Positions 48,501 through 60,300 of a stretch of DNA of 64,000 nucleotides are shown piece after piece. The position numbers were made by a program, and so were the translations under genes. Each line of letters begins with the position of its first letter. The stretch's first letter is position 1. This stretch comes from Toxoplasma gondii ME49 (lineage: Eukaryota > Apicomplexa > Conoidasida > Eucoccidiorida > Sarcocystidae), in contig NC_031479.1 of the NCBI RefSeq assembly GCF_000006565.2, forward strand, positions 3,622,289 through 3,686,288. The letters are read 5' to 3'. Under the pieces are notes generated by a model. It saw nothing but the letters and a program-made list of their open reading frames with translations, made no database searches and was not told the origin of the DNA.

Positions 48501-51500
48501 AGCCTGCATGCGAGATGCCTCCCGTCCCCGTCTGGCTTCCGCTTCGACGGCGACCGCTCTTCGCTTGAAAAACTTTGAGAGACGACGAGCAACAAGAGCC
48601 AGAATCAACGCGGTCCATATCGAGTACTGGAAGTAGGTGTCTGTGAAAGGAGAGGGGAAGAGACGAAAAAAACGGACATTCCTACGAGAAGCCAGTCATA
48701 TGTTTGCTTCTCGCGGAGGTATCTTAGAATAGAAGGTGAGTCCTTCTCTAAGACCCGGGGGAAACTGTCCTTCACAAGAACAGATAGAAGCAAACGGATG
48801 GACACTGGAACCCAAGTGCCTCTCGCATCAGACAGAGTACCTTGACAGGTGTGAAGTGGGGGGTGGAAAATCACTTTACCCCGAGGCATTTGTGTGTGTG
48901 TATGTGTGCTTGTGAAGAAGAACTAATCGCTACCAAATGGGGACGTTGTCTTGGCTGGAGGGGAAAAACAACTACTTTATACCAAGCTACATGACGGGTT
49001 AGGATCTGTTTATCAGAAACTAAATCGAGACATTTAACGGCATTCCAGCGAAATAACAGACAGTGGCCAAAGCGTAAAGGCACTCGAAAAATTATCAACG
49101 CATATATGTATACACATGTTTATACGTATCTATACATTTGCATATATATGTATATATGCATTTGTATATGTGGATGCATGCCTACATATGTATGCATGAT
49201 TGGTGTCAGCTCCAACATTAGTGCGTGAATCTATGTTTATTGACAGTTATGTTTTTGTGAGAGTCCACTCGGATGCAACAGAACAACATAAAACATCTTT
49301 CTGATGTTGGCACCTGTTTGACTCTTGCCTCATCGTTTGTTTGCTGGCTTCGCGCATGCGAAACCGAAATGTTGGAGGGAAAAATGCATTCTCTTACAAA
49401 AGACAGAGACGGGGATGTTGGTTCCGTCCATGTCGCCTGCCATACACCCTTGCGTCGCCGAGAGACTGTAAGGGAAGATGCAAAAACCCAGCGACCTACG
49501 AAAGAAATTCGACAGGAAAACCACACGCATTCTGTCTCTATCAGAGGATTCGCAGTAGCAAAGCACCTCAACGATACACATCAGCACAGTCCCGCGTATC
49601 CATATAATATATATATATATATGTCTGTTTGCATGTATCGATGTATAAACATATCGGTCAGGAAGTACTGTTGCGGCAAAGGCGAATGTACACTTGCACA
49701 GATAAACGCGTATAAAGGATGTGTGCCGCATGGGGAAGACCTTACACGAGAATCGCGCGTCCTTGTGCTTATCTAAAAGTTTTACTCATTAGCATTTTTC
49801 AGTGCAGGGACATGTGGCGTTTACCAAAGTTACTGGGTGTAAAATGTAGAATTATTCTGAAATAAAGGAGATCCTGTTTTGAGACACACGCTCGTATGTT
49901 GACAGCTACTGTTTCCTAACCTGTGAAACAGACAGATCGGAATCTTCGTCAATCGACTGTCATGTCAGGTCTGCAACACTTCCATGCGCATGTGTCTGTG
50001 AAGCTCGTTCGGTTTCGATTTGCTAACTGTCTGGGTCGAACGGTCGAAAACAACTTCCCATGTATCCTTTTCCTGTCTCAGATTTTTCCACCTTCCTGTG
50101 GACTTCTCTTTTGTATGAGTGTCTCTTCTAAAGTGCAGCTTCACACGTCAACATAGATTTATCTGCATACACATCGCTCTACGTATAGATACCTAAGTAG
50201 CATTGGTGGCCCGGAGGTAAGAGGGCGTTTTTTTTGTAGTTCCGTGAAGCGCGTTATGTCCCCCTCACATTAAAGCACTTCCCCACGTCGCCCAGAGTCG
50301 ACCCAGGCCTAAGTGGAGTTACACCGGTCCTTTTGTCCTTTTTATTTGCGAGGAAATCACCTCTTCTCGCGCCTAAACTGTGCGTGCAGGTCGCTCGAAC
50401 CTGCGTACGCACACCGCCACATGTTTCTCACGCTCATACCAAATGGAGAAGGCAGCGACGACACGCAGGGGCTTGGAGACAGCCGCGGGAGACAAAACAG
50501 CACCTGCGGGGTCGAGGTCGTCTTGAAGAAGGAGCGCCTCTCCAAGAGCGCGCACTGCTAAAACGAACCACCGAATCATCATGACCACGAAGGACGCGTA
50601 CACGAGCAAGATAGGTGGCGTCACGTCGTAGTTCTCTGAATCGACCCAAAAGAACAGAGTTGGACCATGGTCCCGCGGAGACGAAAGAGAAGAAGCAGAA
50701 GAAGACGCAGAAAAGAAGTTTGAAGAGTTAGAAAAGGAAGTCGCGACAGGGTTCGAAAGGGGGGTCGAAAAATCAGAAGAGTGCTGCGAGTTCCCCTGTG
50801 GGAGCTCTGAGGAAGGTGATGGAGATGAAGCTGGAGGCGAAAACGAGTGCTGCCGTGTCACGACACTCAGTCGCAAACGTGGTTTGTCCTCGCTTCCTCC
50901 GTCGCCTCGACTTCCCTCGGTCTCGTACGAAGCCGCCCCCTCCTTCAGCGCGACCTCTCCGGCTGCTGAAACAGGCTCAATCGATGTGGGCGACGGAGGA
51001 GCAGAACCTCGCGGCTGCGGTTCGACCTGACCCGCTGCTTCCTCGGCTCCCTCCGCAGCGCCTCCGCCCGCGTCTTCTGACATCGGAGAGCCAGGAGACA
51101 CCTTTGCAGTAATCGAAGAATAGGAGACGCTCGAGGCTCTGACAGATCCGGGGAGAACACCCGGCTGGAAGTATTCGTTGCACGCAGCACACTTTGAGGC
51201 TCCAATTGCAAGGGGGAAGATCGCAGAGACGTGGGCATCGGGGCTCTTCGCCGAAGAGGGAGGGAAGCTGCTGAGGGCCTCTTTGTCTTTCGACGAAGGC
51301 GACGGCGCAGGCGGAGTCAGTGCAGAGAGGGACGTGCGTTTTCTCGGCTTCTGCTCGTCATCGTCTCTCTCGTCTTGTCCTTTCTCTTCTGCGCCTTTCC
51401 TCCGACTCAAATGCCACGTCCGCAACTGCTGGAAAAGAGACCCTTCGCTGTCGTGGTTGTCGTACTGGGGCACAAGAAGGACAGGAAATGGCACAAGCTC

Positions 51501-52322
51501 GCCAGCTTCTTCGCCTTTCGGAAGGTCTGGACGTTTCATCCTCGTTCCTCCGACGGCATCTGCTATCTCCTCTTCACCCCCGGCCACCGGCGCCTCTCTT
51601 CTCGACCTCTGCGCTCGCCGCCTCGCCTGCTCTGCAGCGAAAGAAACTTGCGCCGTCGAGAGAGGGAAGATGATGCTTGACGTCAGTTCCTCCGCGTTCA
51701 AAAGCTGCTGTACGTACACCCAAGTGACGGTGTCCAGGTGTCCAGTCAGACTGGGGAGAAGGAGCTGAATCTCCAGCAGCAGGGGGAGGAGACCAAACAC
51801 CAAAATGAGCAAACTCCTCAGTCCTGAAAACTTGGAAATGCCGCCCATAGTTGCGTTCATCGCTTCCTGATCTAAAGGCGACAAAGGGATCCACGTTCCC
51901 CCTCGTTCTCCTTGTTCTCGTTGTTCTCCTTGCTCTCGTTGTCCTGCTTGTCCTCTCAACCCTCTTGAGAGCATCCCATGAAGAGAGACTGACGTGGGTT
52001 GCGAGATTGCAGACGCGCCTGACGGTGGCGGTGGGCTTTGCGACGCAGATCCTGTAGAGGAGCGCAGACGAGAGCTGGAGGAAAGGAAGTGAGGAGACAA
52101 GTCCGCTGACGGACGTCCTGCTCGCTCGGTATTTGTTGTAGGGGAAATCGCGACATGGTTGAGTCCTGCATCTGGCGAAGTGGGGGGGTGGACTTCATCT
52201 CGCTGGCGACCGGACTGTTGCGAAGAAAGAAACCCCATTTCCACTGTTACACCTGAAGGCGGCAACATATCTCTTTCTCGGGAACCATCCTCCTCAGGAA
52301 GCAGGCTCTCTGCAGAGGCCAT
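42510..52322 (-). CDS. Multi-pass membrane RING-finger E3 ubiquitin ligase
   Basis: Eight exons: 52322-50432, 48840-48776, 48626-47951, 47238-47188, 46384-46296, 45333-45276, 44949-44811, 44268-42510, about 1,575 residues with consistent phases. The ATG at 52322 has a good context (GGCCATGG). Hydrophobic spans lie near 169-191, 571-590, 640-665, 877-895 and 902-915. The C3HC4 RING is near the C-terminus (1428-1528): CEIC, 11 residues, CGHGGCCEAC, then 72 residues to CPFC. That last loop is much longer than usual and contains a Ser/Ala/Glu-rich insert. RING domains recruit ubiquitin-charged E2 enzymes, so this is probably an E3 acting at the ER or another endomembrane; compartment and substrates are unknown. 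Between spans and RING lie long acidic and Ser-rich disordered regions. The junction between exons 2 and 3 is uncertain: acceptors at 48640 or 48626 and several donors are possible, and the frame of exon 2 stays open further downstream than I use. The other junctions are strong. Confidence 0.83.
47490..47510. repeat. (TA)n microsatellite
   Basis: A TA run in the intron between the third and fourth exons of the RING gene. Confidence 0.9.
47842..47863. repeat. (TA)n microsatellite
   Basis: A TA run about 90 bases past the donor of the third exon of the RING gene, in the same intron as the tract at 47490. Confidence 0.9.
49087..49200. repeat. Degenerate TATATG/CATACA-rich repeat
   Basis: An imperfect stretch of ATATGTATAC-like units, more degenerate than the pure TA tracts. 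It lies in the first intron of the RING gene. Confidence 0.7.
49605..49622. repeat. (TA)n microsatellite
   Basis: A short TA run in the first intron of the RING gene. Confidence 0.85.
51901..51955 (-). repeat. Coding minisatellite in the RING gene
   Basis: Imperfect units of GTTCTC/CTTGTTCTC on the plus strand encode repeated Arg-Glu-Gln-Gly residues (REQGEQREQGERGG, near residues 129-142) just before the first hydrophobic span. It is probably length-variable between strains. Confidence 0.7.
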
Positions 52323-54807
52323 GGCCGTTGAAGTTGAGGCGAATTTATACAATTGAAAGGCGCACAAAGACGTAAGGGGCCTCAGAGGACAACGTTCAGA
52401 TCTTCGACAGTGAACAGGTCCACTCGCAAAATGAGCACGGCGCTGCCTTCTCCGAGACAGCAGCGTGAGGTCCGCACTCGAGTCATCGCCCAAGGTTTGG
52501 GTGGAAGAGCTCCTTGACACGAAGTGACAAAGGTTGAAGGGAAGTCACTCGAGCCTTCAGAAAGAGGAAGGAATTCAGAAGCTCCACCGAAAAAGTGCAG
52601 GGGCTTCCCATTCCTGGATAGACAAGGGGAGGGAAATGGTCGTTTGAAGAGGCTGAAAAAAAGAGTCTCTTCTACCGAGTCGACACAAACAAATAGATTC
52701 TTCCTAGCATTCTGGATTCAAAACGCGAAAAGAAGACTCCCGGAAGTTGACTGTTCGTGAGCCTTGCCACTAAAGCTGAACACGCCGCGTGGCCGATCTC
52801 CACGACTTTCAGAGATAAATGGGGACCAGAAAAACAAAGGGAGAAAAGGAGACAAACGGAAACCAAGAAGTGTTTCGGTCGGGGTGCAAGACATCGAGAA
52901 GTTTTCTTGCTTGCCCGCACTGCACAATAGAGCTCGATCCGGTAAACGTAGACCTTCGAGATCTAGACTAGAGGAGTCGAACCCGTAGTGCAGACTCAGC
53001 AGTAAGCGCTTTCAGGTTGTTCGGAAAAACCTACGGAAAACCGGCAGACGCCTACGAGTTACAAGCCCCGTTACTCTCGGAGGGAAAACTGACTCGACTG
53101 TCGCGCCTGAACGCCCGGCATCACTGGAACTGGGTTCGTATCGACGTATTTCAAGAGAAGCGATGTTACAGTTTCGAGGGAAATGAGACTGTTCTTGCAC
53201 CTGCAGGCTGTGCATACACTCGGCGACTCAACTATACAAAAGTCGTCAGCTTCTGTGCATCACCAGTGGAACGCGCGAAAACGATTTCTTCCTGCCGGCT
53301 CTCTGGAGAAACACCGTGACGGTGCTCCGCCGCAGAACCGGGTGACGGGGAAGGGAAAGTTCGCCACCAAAAGGGGCATAAAAGCGAAAGGGAAGTGATT
53401 TCTCTGAACTGAAGTGCAGCGTTATGGAATATGCTCGGCTCTCGACGTCCGAACCCTACCAAAATCAGCATCTAAATGTGCACAGAAACGGCTGGATAGC
53501 CGCCGTTTCCGGGTCGTCCTGCATGCTGGCTTTCTGACGAGCACGTGGCACGTCGCAAATCGATTCCGCTAAAACGGGAGGGAAAAAAGAGCGGAAAATG
53601 CAAAAAACTGAGGTGGTATGTCTCAACGGAGAAAGCACAGTAAAGAGCGGCTCCCCAAACACCTCAAATCGAGACTTGCTCGCTGGTCTCTCTTTTCCGC
53701 GCCGGCACGGAATCGCCATGGCCCCAAGTGACAGCGCGAGTCGAGTCTTGAGAACACTCAAAAGCTCCGATGCCATCCGTTGTTGCTCCTCTGTGTTTTA
53801 CTCGCGCTTTCTTTCATTGTGAGAAAACAAAAGAACTTGGAAAAGAGTTCGCTTTCGCTGCAAGAGATGCCGTTCAATGGAAATACGTGGTGTCTGTCTT
53901 CCGGGTAAAGAACCCCCACGGGCAGGCGGTGTGTTACGTCTCTCTAATGTGGTGGAGAGAGGTGGAGAAAGGGTAATATTCGGAAAAATGATGTGTACAG
54001 CGTGCGGGAACCGTTTTCGTGAAAACGGTTTCTTTCCCTTTAGCACAAGCTCAACAATAGCAGGCGGGGCGTTTGCTGAGAGCTGGCATAAATCAAGTTC
54101 GGATATGCCACAAGCAACATAGATTTTGGTTACTCTCGTATCCCTTACTCCTTCACGGGTTCTACGCTTAGCCTAAAGCAACTTTATTAGTGACTACAGC
54201 TTCCAGGCAAAGGGGAATACAGGTAGGGAATTGTACGTACTGCTTTGTCTGCGTATGGCACAGAAGAGCAACCGTCGGAGAATTTGAAGACATTCGGAGG
54301 TCTTCTTGTCCGCCTTTGTAGAGTAGGGTCTCCAGTTGACTTGGTTGTCTGTATCACTTGGCTGGAGTCATATTCAGTATCGTAGGTACTTTGATATGTC
54401 TGTTTATTCGATTTGAGTTGTATCTATGTGAACGGGCAAGAGCAGCGAATGTGACGGGATGCTCCTGAATGTAACGGTGGAAGCGTTAAACAAAGGATTT
54501 TTTCATTTGAAAAGGAACTTAAGCAGGTACAAACCGTGAAAGGATTATTTTTGTCAATCAGTGCATCCAAGTTGATTCTCGGTTATGTGTGTTCGAAGAA
54601 GACTTCGCAGCGAAACGCCCCGCTTCTCTGAAACACGCTTCCCTTGTCCGTCCGGAAGACCTCACAGTACCAGATGCCATGTAATCTATAGAGTCTAACT
54701 AGACATTAGATCAAACCTGGGGTAGATAAACATGTCTTCATGACTGTATAGGAGCGGCTATATACAAATACATGCATATATATATATATATATACAAGTA
54801 TGTATGA

Positions 54808-54839
<32 letters not shown>

Positions 54840-57349
54840 ATATATGTATACCTGAAGATACAGATTTTCGCCCTCTACGTATTGACAGTGTTCACACTCC
54901 ATGGCCATGTGATCTGTCCAATACCACAGGCCATTACACCAAAGACGGTTTGGGATCAGTACAACACAGGTAGAGAACTGTCACCCCCGAGAGGCGTTGT
55001 ACGGGGTTATTTGCCGGATTCGTGCCCATTCAAGATTTCAAGATAGTTGTGAAACTCATAATGTCGTTCACATTATCGTAAAGATGGCGGGGGAATGCAT
55101 ATCAGTGTTCTGCAATAGGCACGGTCCATTTCTTCAAGAGCCGGCAGGTCACTTTGTGAGTTTTAACTTTCTCTTCAGTGAATGAATGTCTGCGCATTGA
55201 AAGGACTTCTGCTTCCATAGGCGTAACACGCTCAGCAGTCATTCAAGACATGGCTGAACTTTTGTCGTTGTTTCGGTTTTGCGTTTAGATCATCTGAAAG
55301 GTTTTCAGACATGCAGTTTGTTCTCCAGTCTCGACGACTCGTCTCGAGTGTTTGCTTCGAAGTACGAAAATCTCCCGAATTAGTGCTCTTTGTGTGCCTC
55401 TTGCACAGTTCCACTGCCGAACTATGTGGTCCGTGGATACGTCTTCTGTAAAAACTGGGTTCCCTCCCTTCTCCTGCAAGTGAGAAATTTTGGGAGCAAT
55501 CTGAATGGTCTGAATGTCCCGCAGCGGTCCCGAGTCCTCGCTGTAAGTATCGGTGCAACTGTTTGCACGTTCTTGAGTCCTCAGTTAACGTTATAGCAAT
55601 TGAGGAGCCGTTTGTTCACAGCTTGTCGCACTACATTCAGGAGCAGAGTCGAGCAGTCTTCCTATGGGTCAGGAGTGAAAAGCCCTCACCTAAACCCCCA
55701 CTTTGACGTTTGCGTTTCCTTCATCGGTATGTCATCCGGAATAAAACGGGGACCGGACAGTCCTCTGGCGTTCGGCATGCCTTTGCCTACATTTTGAGTG
55801 AACGATGCGTTGATCCGCACGGGCGTTGTGAACGCCGTGTCGTGAGAGCGTGGAAAAAAAAGTGCGATGATAACCACTTCTGTTAGTGGAAACTCGTGTT
55901 GTTTCGCTTGACAGTCACCGCCCACGGCCCAGCCAGCGCGAGAGAAATCCTCTCAGCGTGGCTGAGGCGTCTGCGGACGAGCTAACGCGGTCCTTCCTGA
56001 CACGCACACAGACACACACGACCGCGCGGTAAAGCATATTTTAACCGACAGCGAAAAAAGCGTTTATCACGCATGCCTTCCGCCCACCGTCCGTGCCTAC
56101 GCTGCATGCGTAAAACGCTGCGCCCTCTGCTCGTGTTTCACGGGGAAAATCCATCCCCTGTGAAAGAAAGGCTCACGGGTCCGCTACAAGTCGCCGCCCT
56201 GATTGTCTTCTCACCGAACGCACATCACCAAAGTTTCCGGTAAAACGCTACACCCTAGACAACACGAACCCCGCCCCCCACCCTGGTTGCGCCTCGCTCT
56301 CTCGTTCTCTGCTGTCTTTATTCGTGCTCTGAAGTGAGCTGGTGACTGTACCCGGAGATAGACAGGTCGGCTGCGCCGGATGCGCCGACTGTTCCAGGTG
56401 CCTGAAAAAACGCCTTCAAGCGTGCTCGCCGCTCTCGCAAAGAGGCGTCAGGCCTCCTGGAAACTCCGTTCAACTGCGAAAGGTTTCGCTCCGAGCCGGG
56501 TGGCGTTTGTGGGCCGAGTGGCAGCCCAACGGCCTCAAGAAGGTCGGCTGAACAGCAACGTGCAAAGAAAACGCAGTCTTTTCGCTTGACAAATTTCGTT
56601 GTCAGCTTCCAACGCGACACCAGTGAACATGAGTCCGGCTCCATCGAGAGACAGACTCCCGCCGGTGTCGGATGGGTATTGTGTGGCCTGAGCACGCATG
56701 GAAAGACGAGGCTAACATTTACTTTTCAGACGCTCTTAGAAGTCAGATGTAAAATCTCAAGAGTTGATCTCCTGTGGCTGTTTGCTGGAGCGCCTGACGC
56801 AGAAGTGGGTAAGCGAAACAGTCAGTCTGAGGACGAAGGGTACATTGCGCTCAACGGCAAAGGCAGCGTCTAAGTGCGAGACTCAGAGTGCATGCGGCGC
56901 ACGGACATCTTAGAATTTTGCAGAGGCAGCAAGAGCAGAATGATACAGAGTGGCATGTGAACGGGCTGTGTCCACGGATGCGGAAAAGTGAAATCTGAAA
57001 AAACTCATGACGCCAGTTGACACAAGTGGAGCAACCACGACTGAGAACGAGAAAGCCAAAAAGCACACAAAAACAAAGGGAACGAAGACAGAGGAGACGA
57101 GCATCCGAGGGTATTTTTAGGGAAAAAGACAAAACAGTCCAGAAGCCACGCGAGCCATACAGTGTCACTAGGCATTCGACCGAACCTGCGATATTTAATA
57201 TACAAGGACGTGGATGATTGATTGTGGAGTAGCGGCTCAATGGTAGTCAAACAGGTGAATTTATCGTCTGCCATGAAAGTCCTTTGCAGCGGCATTAGTT
57301 CCCTCAACCTCCCAGTCTTCCACTCCCCTTGTGGCGACACCTGCAGACC
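52323..57349. other. Intergenic region upstream of the RING gene
   Basis: About 5 kb between the RING gene start and the proposed stop of the large helical protein, both on the minus strand. It presumably holds the RING gene promoter and 5' untranslated region on the left and the 3' untranslated region of the neighbour on the right. It contains a (TA)n cluster at 54772-54850. Open frames are short and no exon could be defined. Confidence 0.5.
54772..54850. repeat. (TA)n microsatellite cluster
   Basis: Two TA runs (about 54775-54795 and 54807-54830) separated by an ACAAGTATGTATGA-type spacer, in the intergenic region upstream of the RING gene. Confidence 0.9.
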
Positions 57350-60300
57350 TTAGACTCTTGCTGGGGTCCCAGCTTTTCGTAGCCTCAGGATTATGCATGC
57401 AGCAACTGTCTCTTTATAAATTCCACTGGCAAGGAATCGGAGACTGCGAAACAGGAGTTCTTCGGCCATGTGCCTGCGCCGAAAAGTTGTGCACTTGTGG
57501 GGTATGGTGGTTACCTGCTCTGGGTGAGAACCGAGAGATCGAGTTGATAAGATGCAGAGTTTCTGCAATGTCTTTCACAAACGGCAAACACAGAGATACG
57601 AAAAAGCCAATAGGAACCAATGATTGTTTCAGCGGAAGTCACGAAAGTGACAGCGCTTTGCAGCATCCTCTATTTCACACAAACAGCAGTCAGTGACATG
57701 CAGCGTTGGTGCCCTGCCTCAGCAGAATCATGCTGTCTGTAAGAGCTTCTAACTTCATCCGTTTCTCGTCGCTTCCTCACCATTACTTTTCTCGCTTTCG
57801 CGTCTCCTCACCGTCGAAGACCTCGTGGCTTGTCGCCTCTTCGGAACGTGACATTTCTCGTTCTTTTTCTTACCTTCATCAGAGTCTGGACAGCCGCTCC
57901 GAACTTTGCTCCCCAGGCCCGCGAGAATTTGCCTCAGAATCGCGTCCAACGTTTCTTGGAACTCTATCCAAAGCTCGCCTGCTCGCTGGTCTTGAAGAAA
58001 CAGAGAGGTGAACTCTTGGTTCTTTCGAGAAGGTTGGTGTGGAAAGGCGTTCCCTCGTTTCTGGTCGACAGGAGAAACGAAGAGGTCTCGAAGTTGGAGA
58101 AGGCCGAGAAAAGAGAGAAGAAAAAGACGCGTCTGCACGCAGCGCGAGGGCAGAGAATGCACAGCGCAAGTCGTGGAACCACGCAAGCGGGAAAGAACAA
58201 AACGTAACACAGGGTTATCAAAGGCCGAGTGCAACAGCGAATTGTTGCTTTCTTGTTCGGCGTGCCACCAATGAAGTCGAAGGCTTTAAGGCAGAGAAAC
58301 AACCAACGACAAGATGGCATCTATGAAAAGAAAACGCCGCCTTGACACTCGTTCCTGGCCTTCGGGAAAAGACACAGCGAAGCTTTTACACAACGAGGCT
58401 CCTTGCGCCTCACAAAAGGACGTGGACTTGTGACACGAACTTTTGACAGACTCCACGGTTCTTCTCTGCGCAGGTCGACACCAGAGGAGGCGTCATCCGA
58501 ACTTCCGCTTTTGCGTCCTACGTCTAGCTGGCGAAGGAGCAGCAGGACGAGAATTTAAGACGCTGCAAGCTGTCGGAGCGCTTTTCGTCGTCTTGCGTCT
58601 TCAACGCACAGGATGTGGGGTAGCTGGCAACTGGAGTGACAGTTAGTCAACAATACCGCGTGGACGTCTGGCTTAGTTGTCGTCTGCTGACCTTTCATCC
58701 ACTGTCTCTTTCTGAAGTGCTCTACGCTTTTCAGATCTCTTCGATTTGGACGCAGTTTGTGCCGCGGATACTTGGAGGCTACTGCGAATTTGATGTTGAC
58801 AGTAAAGCGAGTTTCGGTATCACAGTTCCGAGTCGGCGACTACGCTCCCGCTGCGTAATAACATAGAAACCGGGTGTCACTCTTTTCTACGCATGCGTCG
58901 CTTCACTGGAACGCCTGACGTCCAGTCACGTTTAAAGACGAATGGGCCTTTTGGATTTTCAAGAAACAAACTTCATGCGCGCGTACTTGACCTGTGGATA
59001 GCGTCGAGACGTTCTGGCTCTCGAGCAGAGACTTTGAGACTGCGTTGTGAACCTCTGCATGTACCTTCCATATTCGCAGAGCGTCTTCCATCTGCTCCTG
59101 AAAACGAAACACAGTGCTGCGGAGCTCAGGAAAGCTTCATACCTTAACTGGCAACGCACTGATATGTGGAATTTATTTTCACTCGGCCTAATACGCTATA
59201 CAATTCCAGGCAGGTAAGATGTAAATGGTCAGCTGCGATGTAGGGGGCACTGGAAATTCTTCGCACTTCAGTTGGGGCATACAGTGAAATAAGCGTCATG
59301 CAAGCACTCCACGGTCGAGCAGCGGTGCCGAGTTCCTCCACTTTCCACGAACAAGAATGCGTCCGAGGAGATGCTACACCGAAATGAGTGAAAAGGCAGA
59401 ATCGAGGCTGACCAACACACCGTCTCCAGAGTCAAGGGTGCGAAAGAGGTCGTCGCATGCACCATTCCAAATTCCCAAGCTGGTAAATCTAGAGCCAGTG
59501 TCTTGGTTCATCTACTCGGGTTGGTGGGGGGTTTTCGGCATTTCCAAACATGCTGCGGAAATGACGAAGCGAACGATAAATGAGGAAGACACGGAAAAGA
59601 CAACTGCACAACACTTGAACCACAGTTCGGCGTCGTCCCCCAAGTCTCCCCGTGGTTTCTGCGATACGAGTTTCAAAAGAAAAACGACATAATTTCCGTG
59701 TCATTCCGCTGCTCTCACCGTGGTTTCTGCGACGCTCGTTTCAGGACCAAGCCTGTTTTCTGCTAGCTGCTTCAGCGCTTGACTGTGAGCGCCAGTGCCT
59801 CGGGAGAAGGCGGCGAGGAGGAGAGTGAGAGAGGCAGGAGGCACATCACGAAGAGAAGGACAAATCCCTGCAACGACTTGGAAAAAACGAGACATCTCCA
59901 AAGAGGCAAGGCCTCGAGAGGGCGAGACAGAATCAGCGAAGGCAGCGGCTTCTGCCACCGAATCTTCGCCTCGAGAAGAAGACATGCGTCGATCTCCCGT
60001 CGGACTCGCCGTCGCGACAGCCGCCACACAGGCGCTATGCAGGTGGACCTTGAGAGACAGGAAAGAGCACGAGAAACAAGAGGACAAGCGACACGGGACT
60101 TTTCAAAGCGCGTAGAGCCAACACTGGTGAGACCGGAAGTGGCAGGAGACAGCAAGGAAATGGAAAGGACGAAGAATGACGTCCTGGAATCAAAACTGAT
60201 TCACCTGTTGTGAAGGAGGTCAAGCACATATATACTCGCATACGAGCTGTAACAATGATAGACCGAATACACAAGATGCTGTTGTTTCTCCTGCACAACA

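Noticed and set aside
52960..53000. tRNA-like T-arm on the minus strand (GGGTTCGACTCC)
   Set aside because: Only three of five stem positions pair well and I could not fold the anticodon or D arms.
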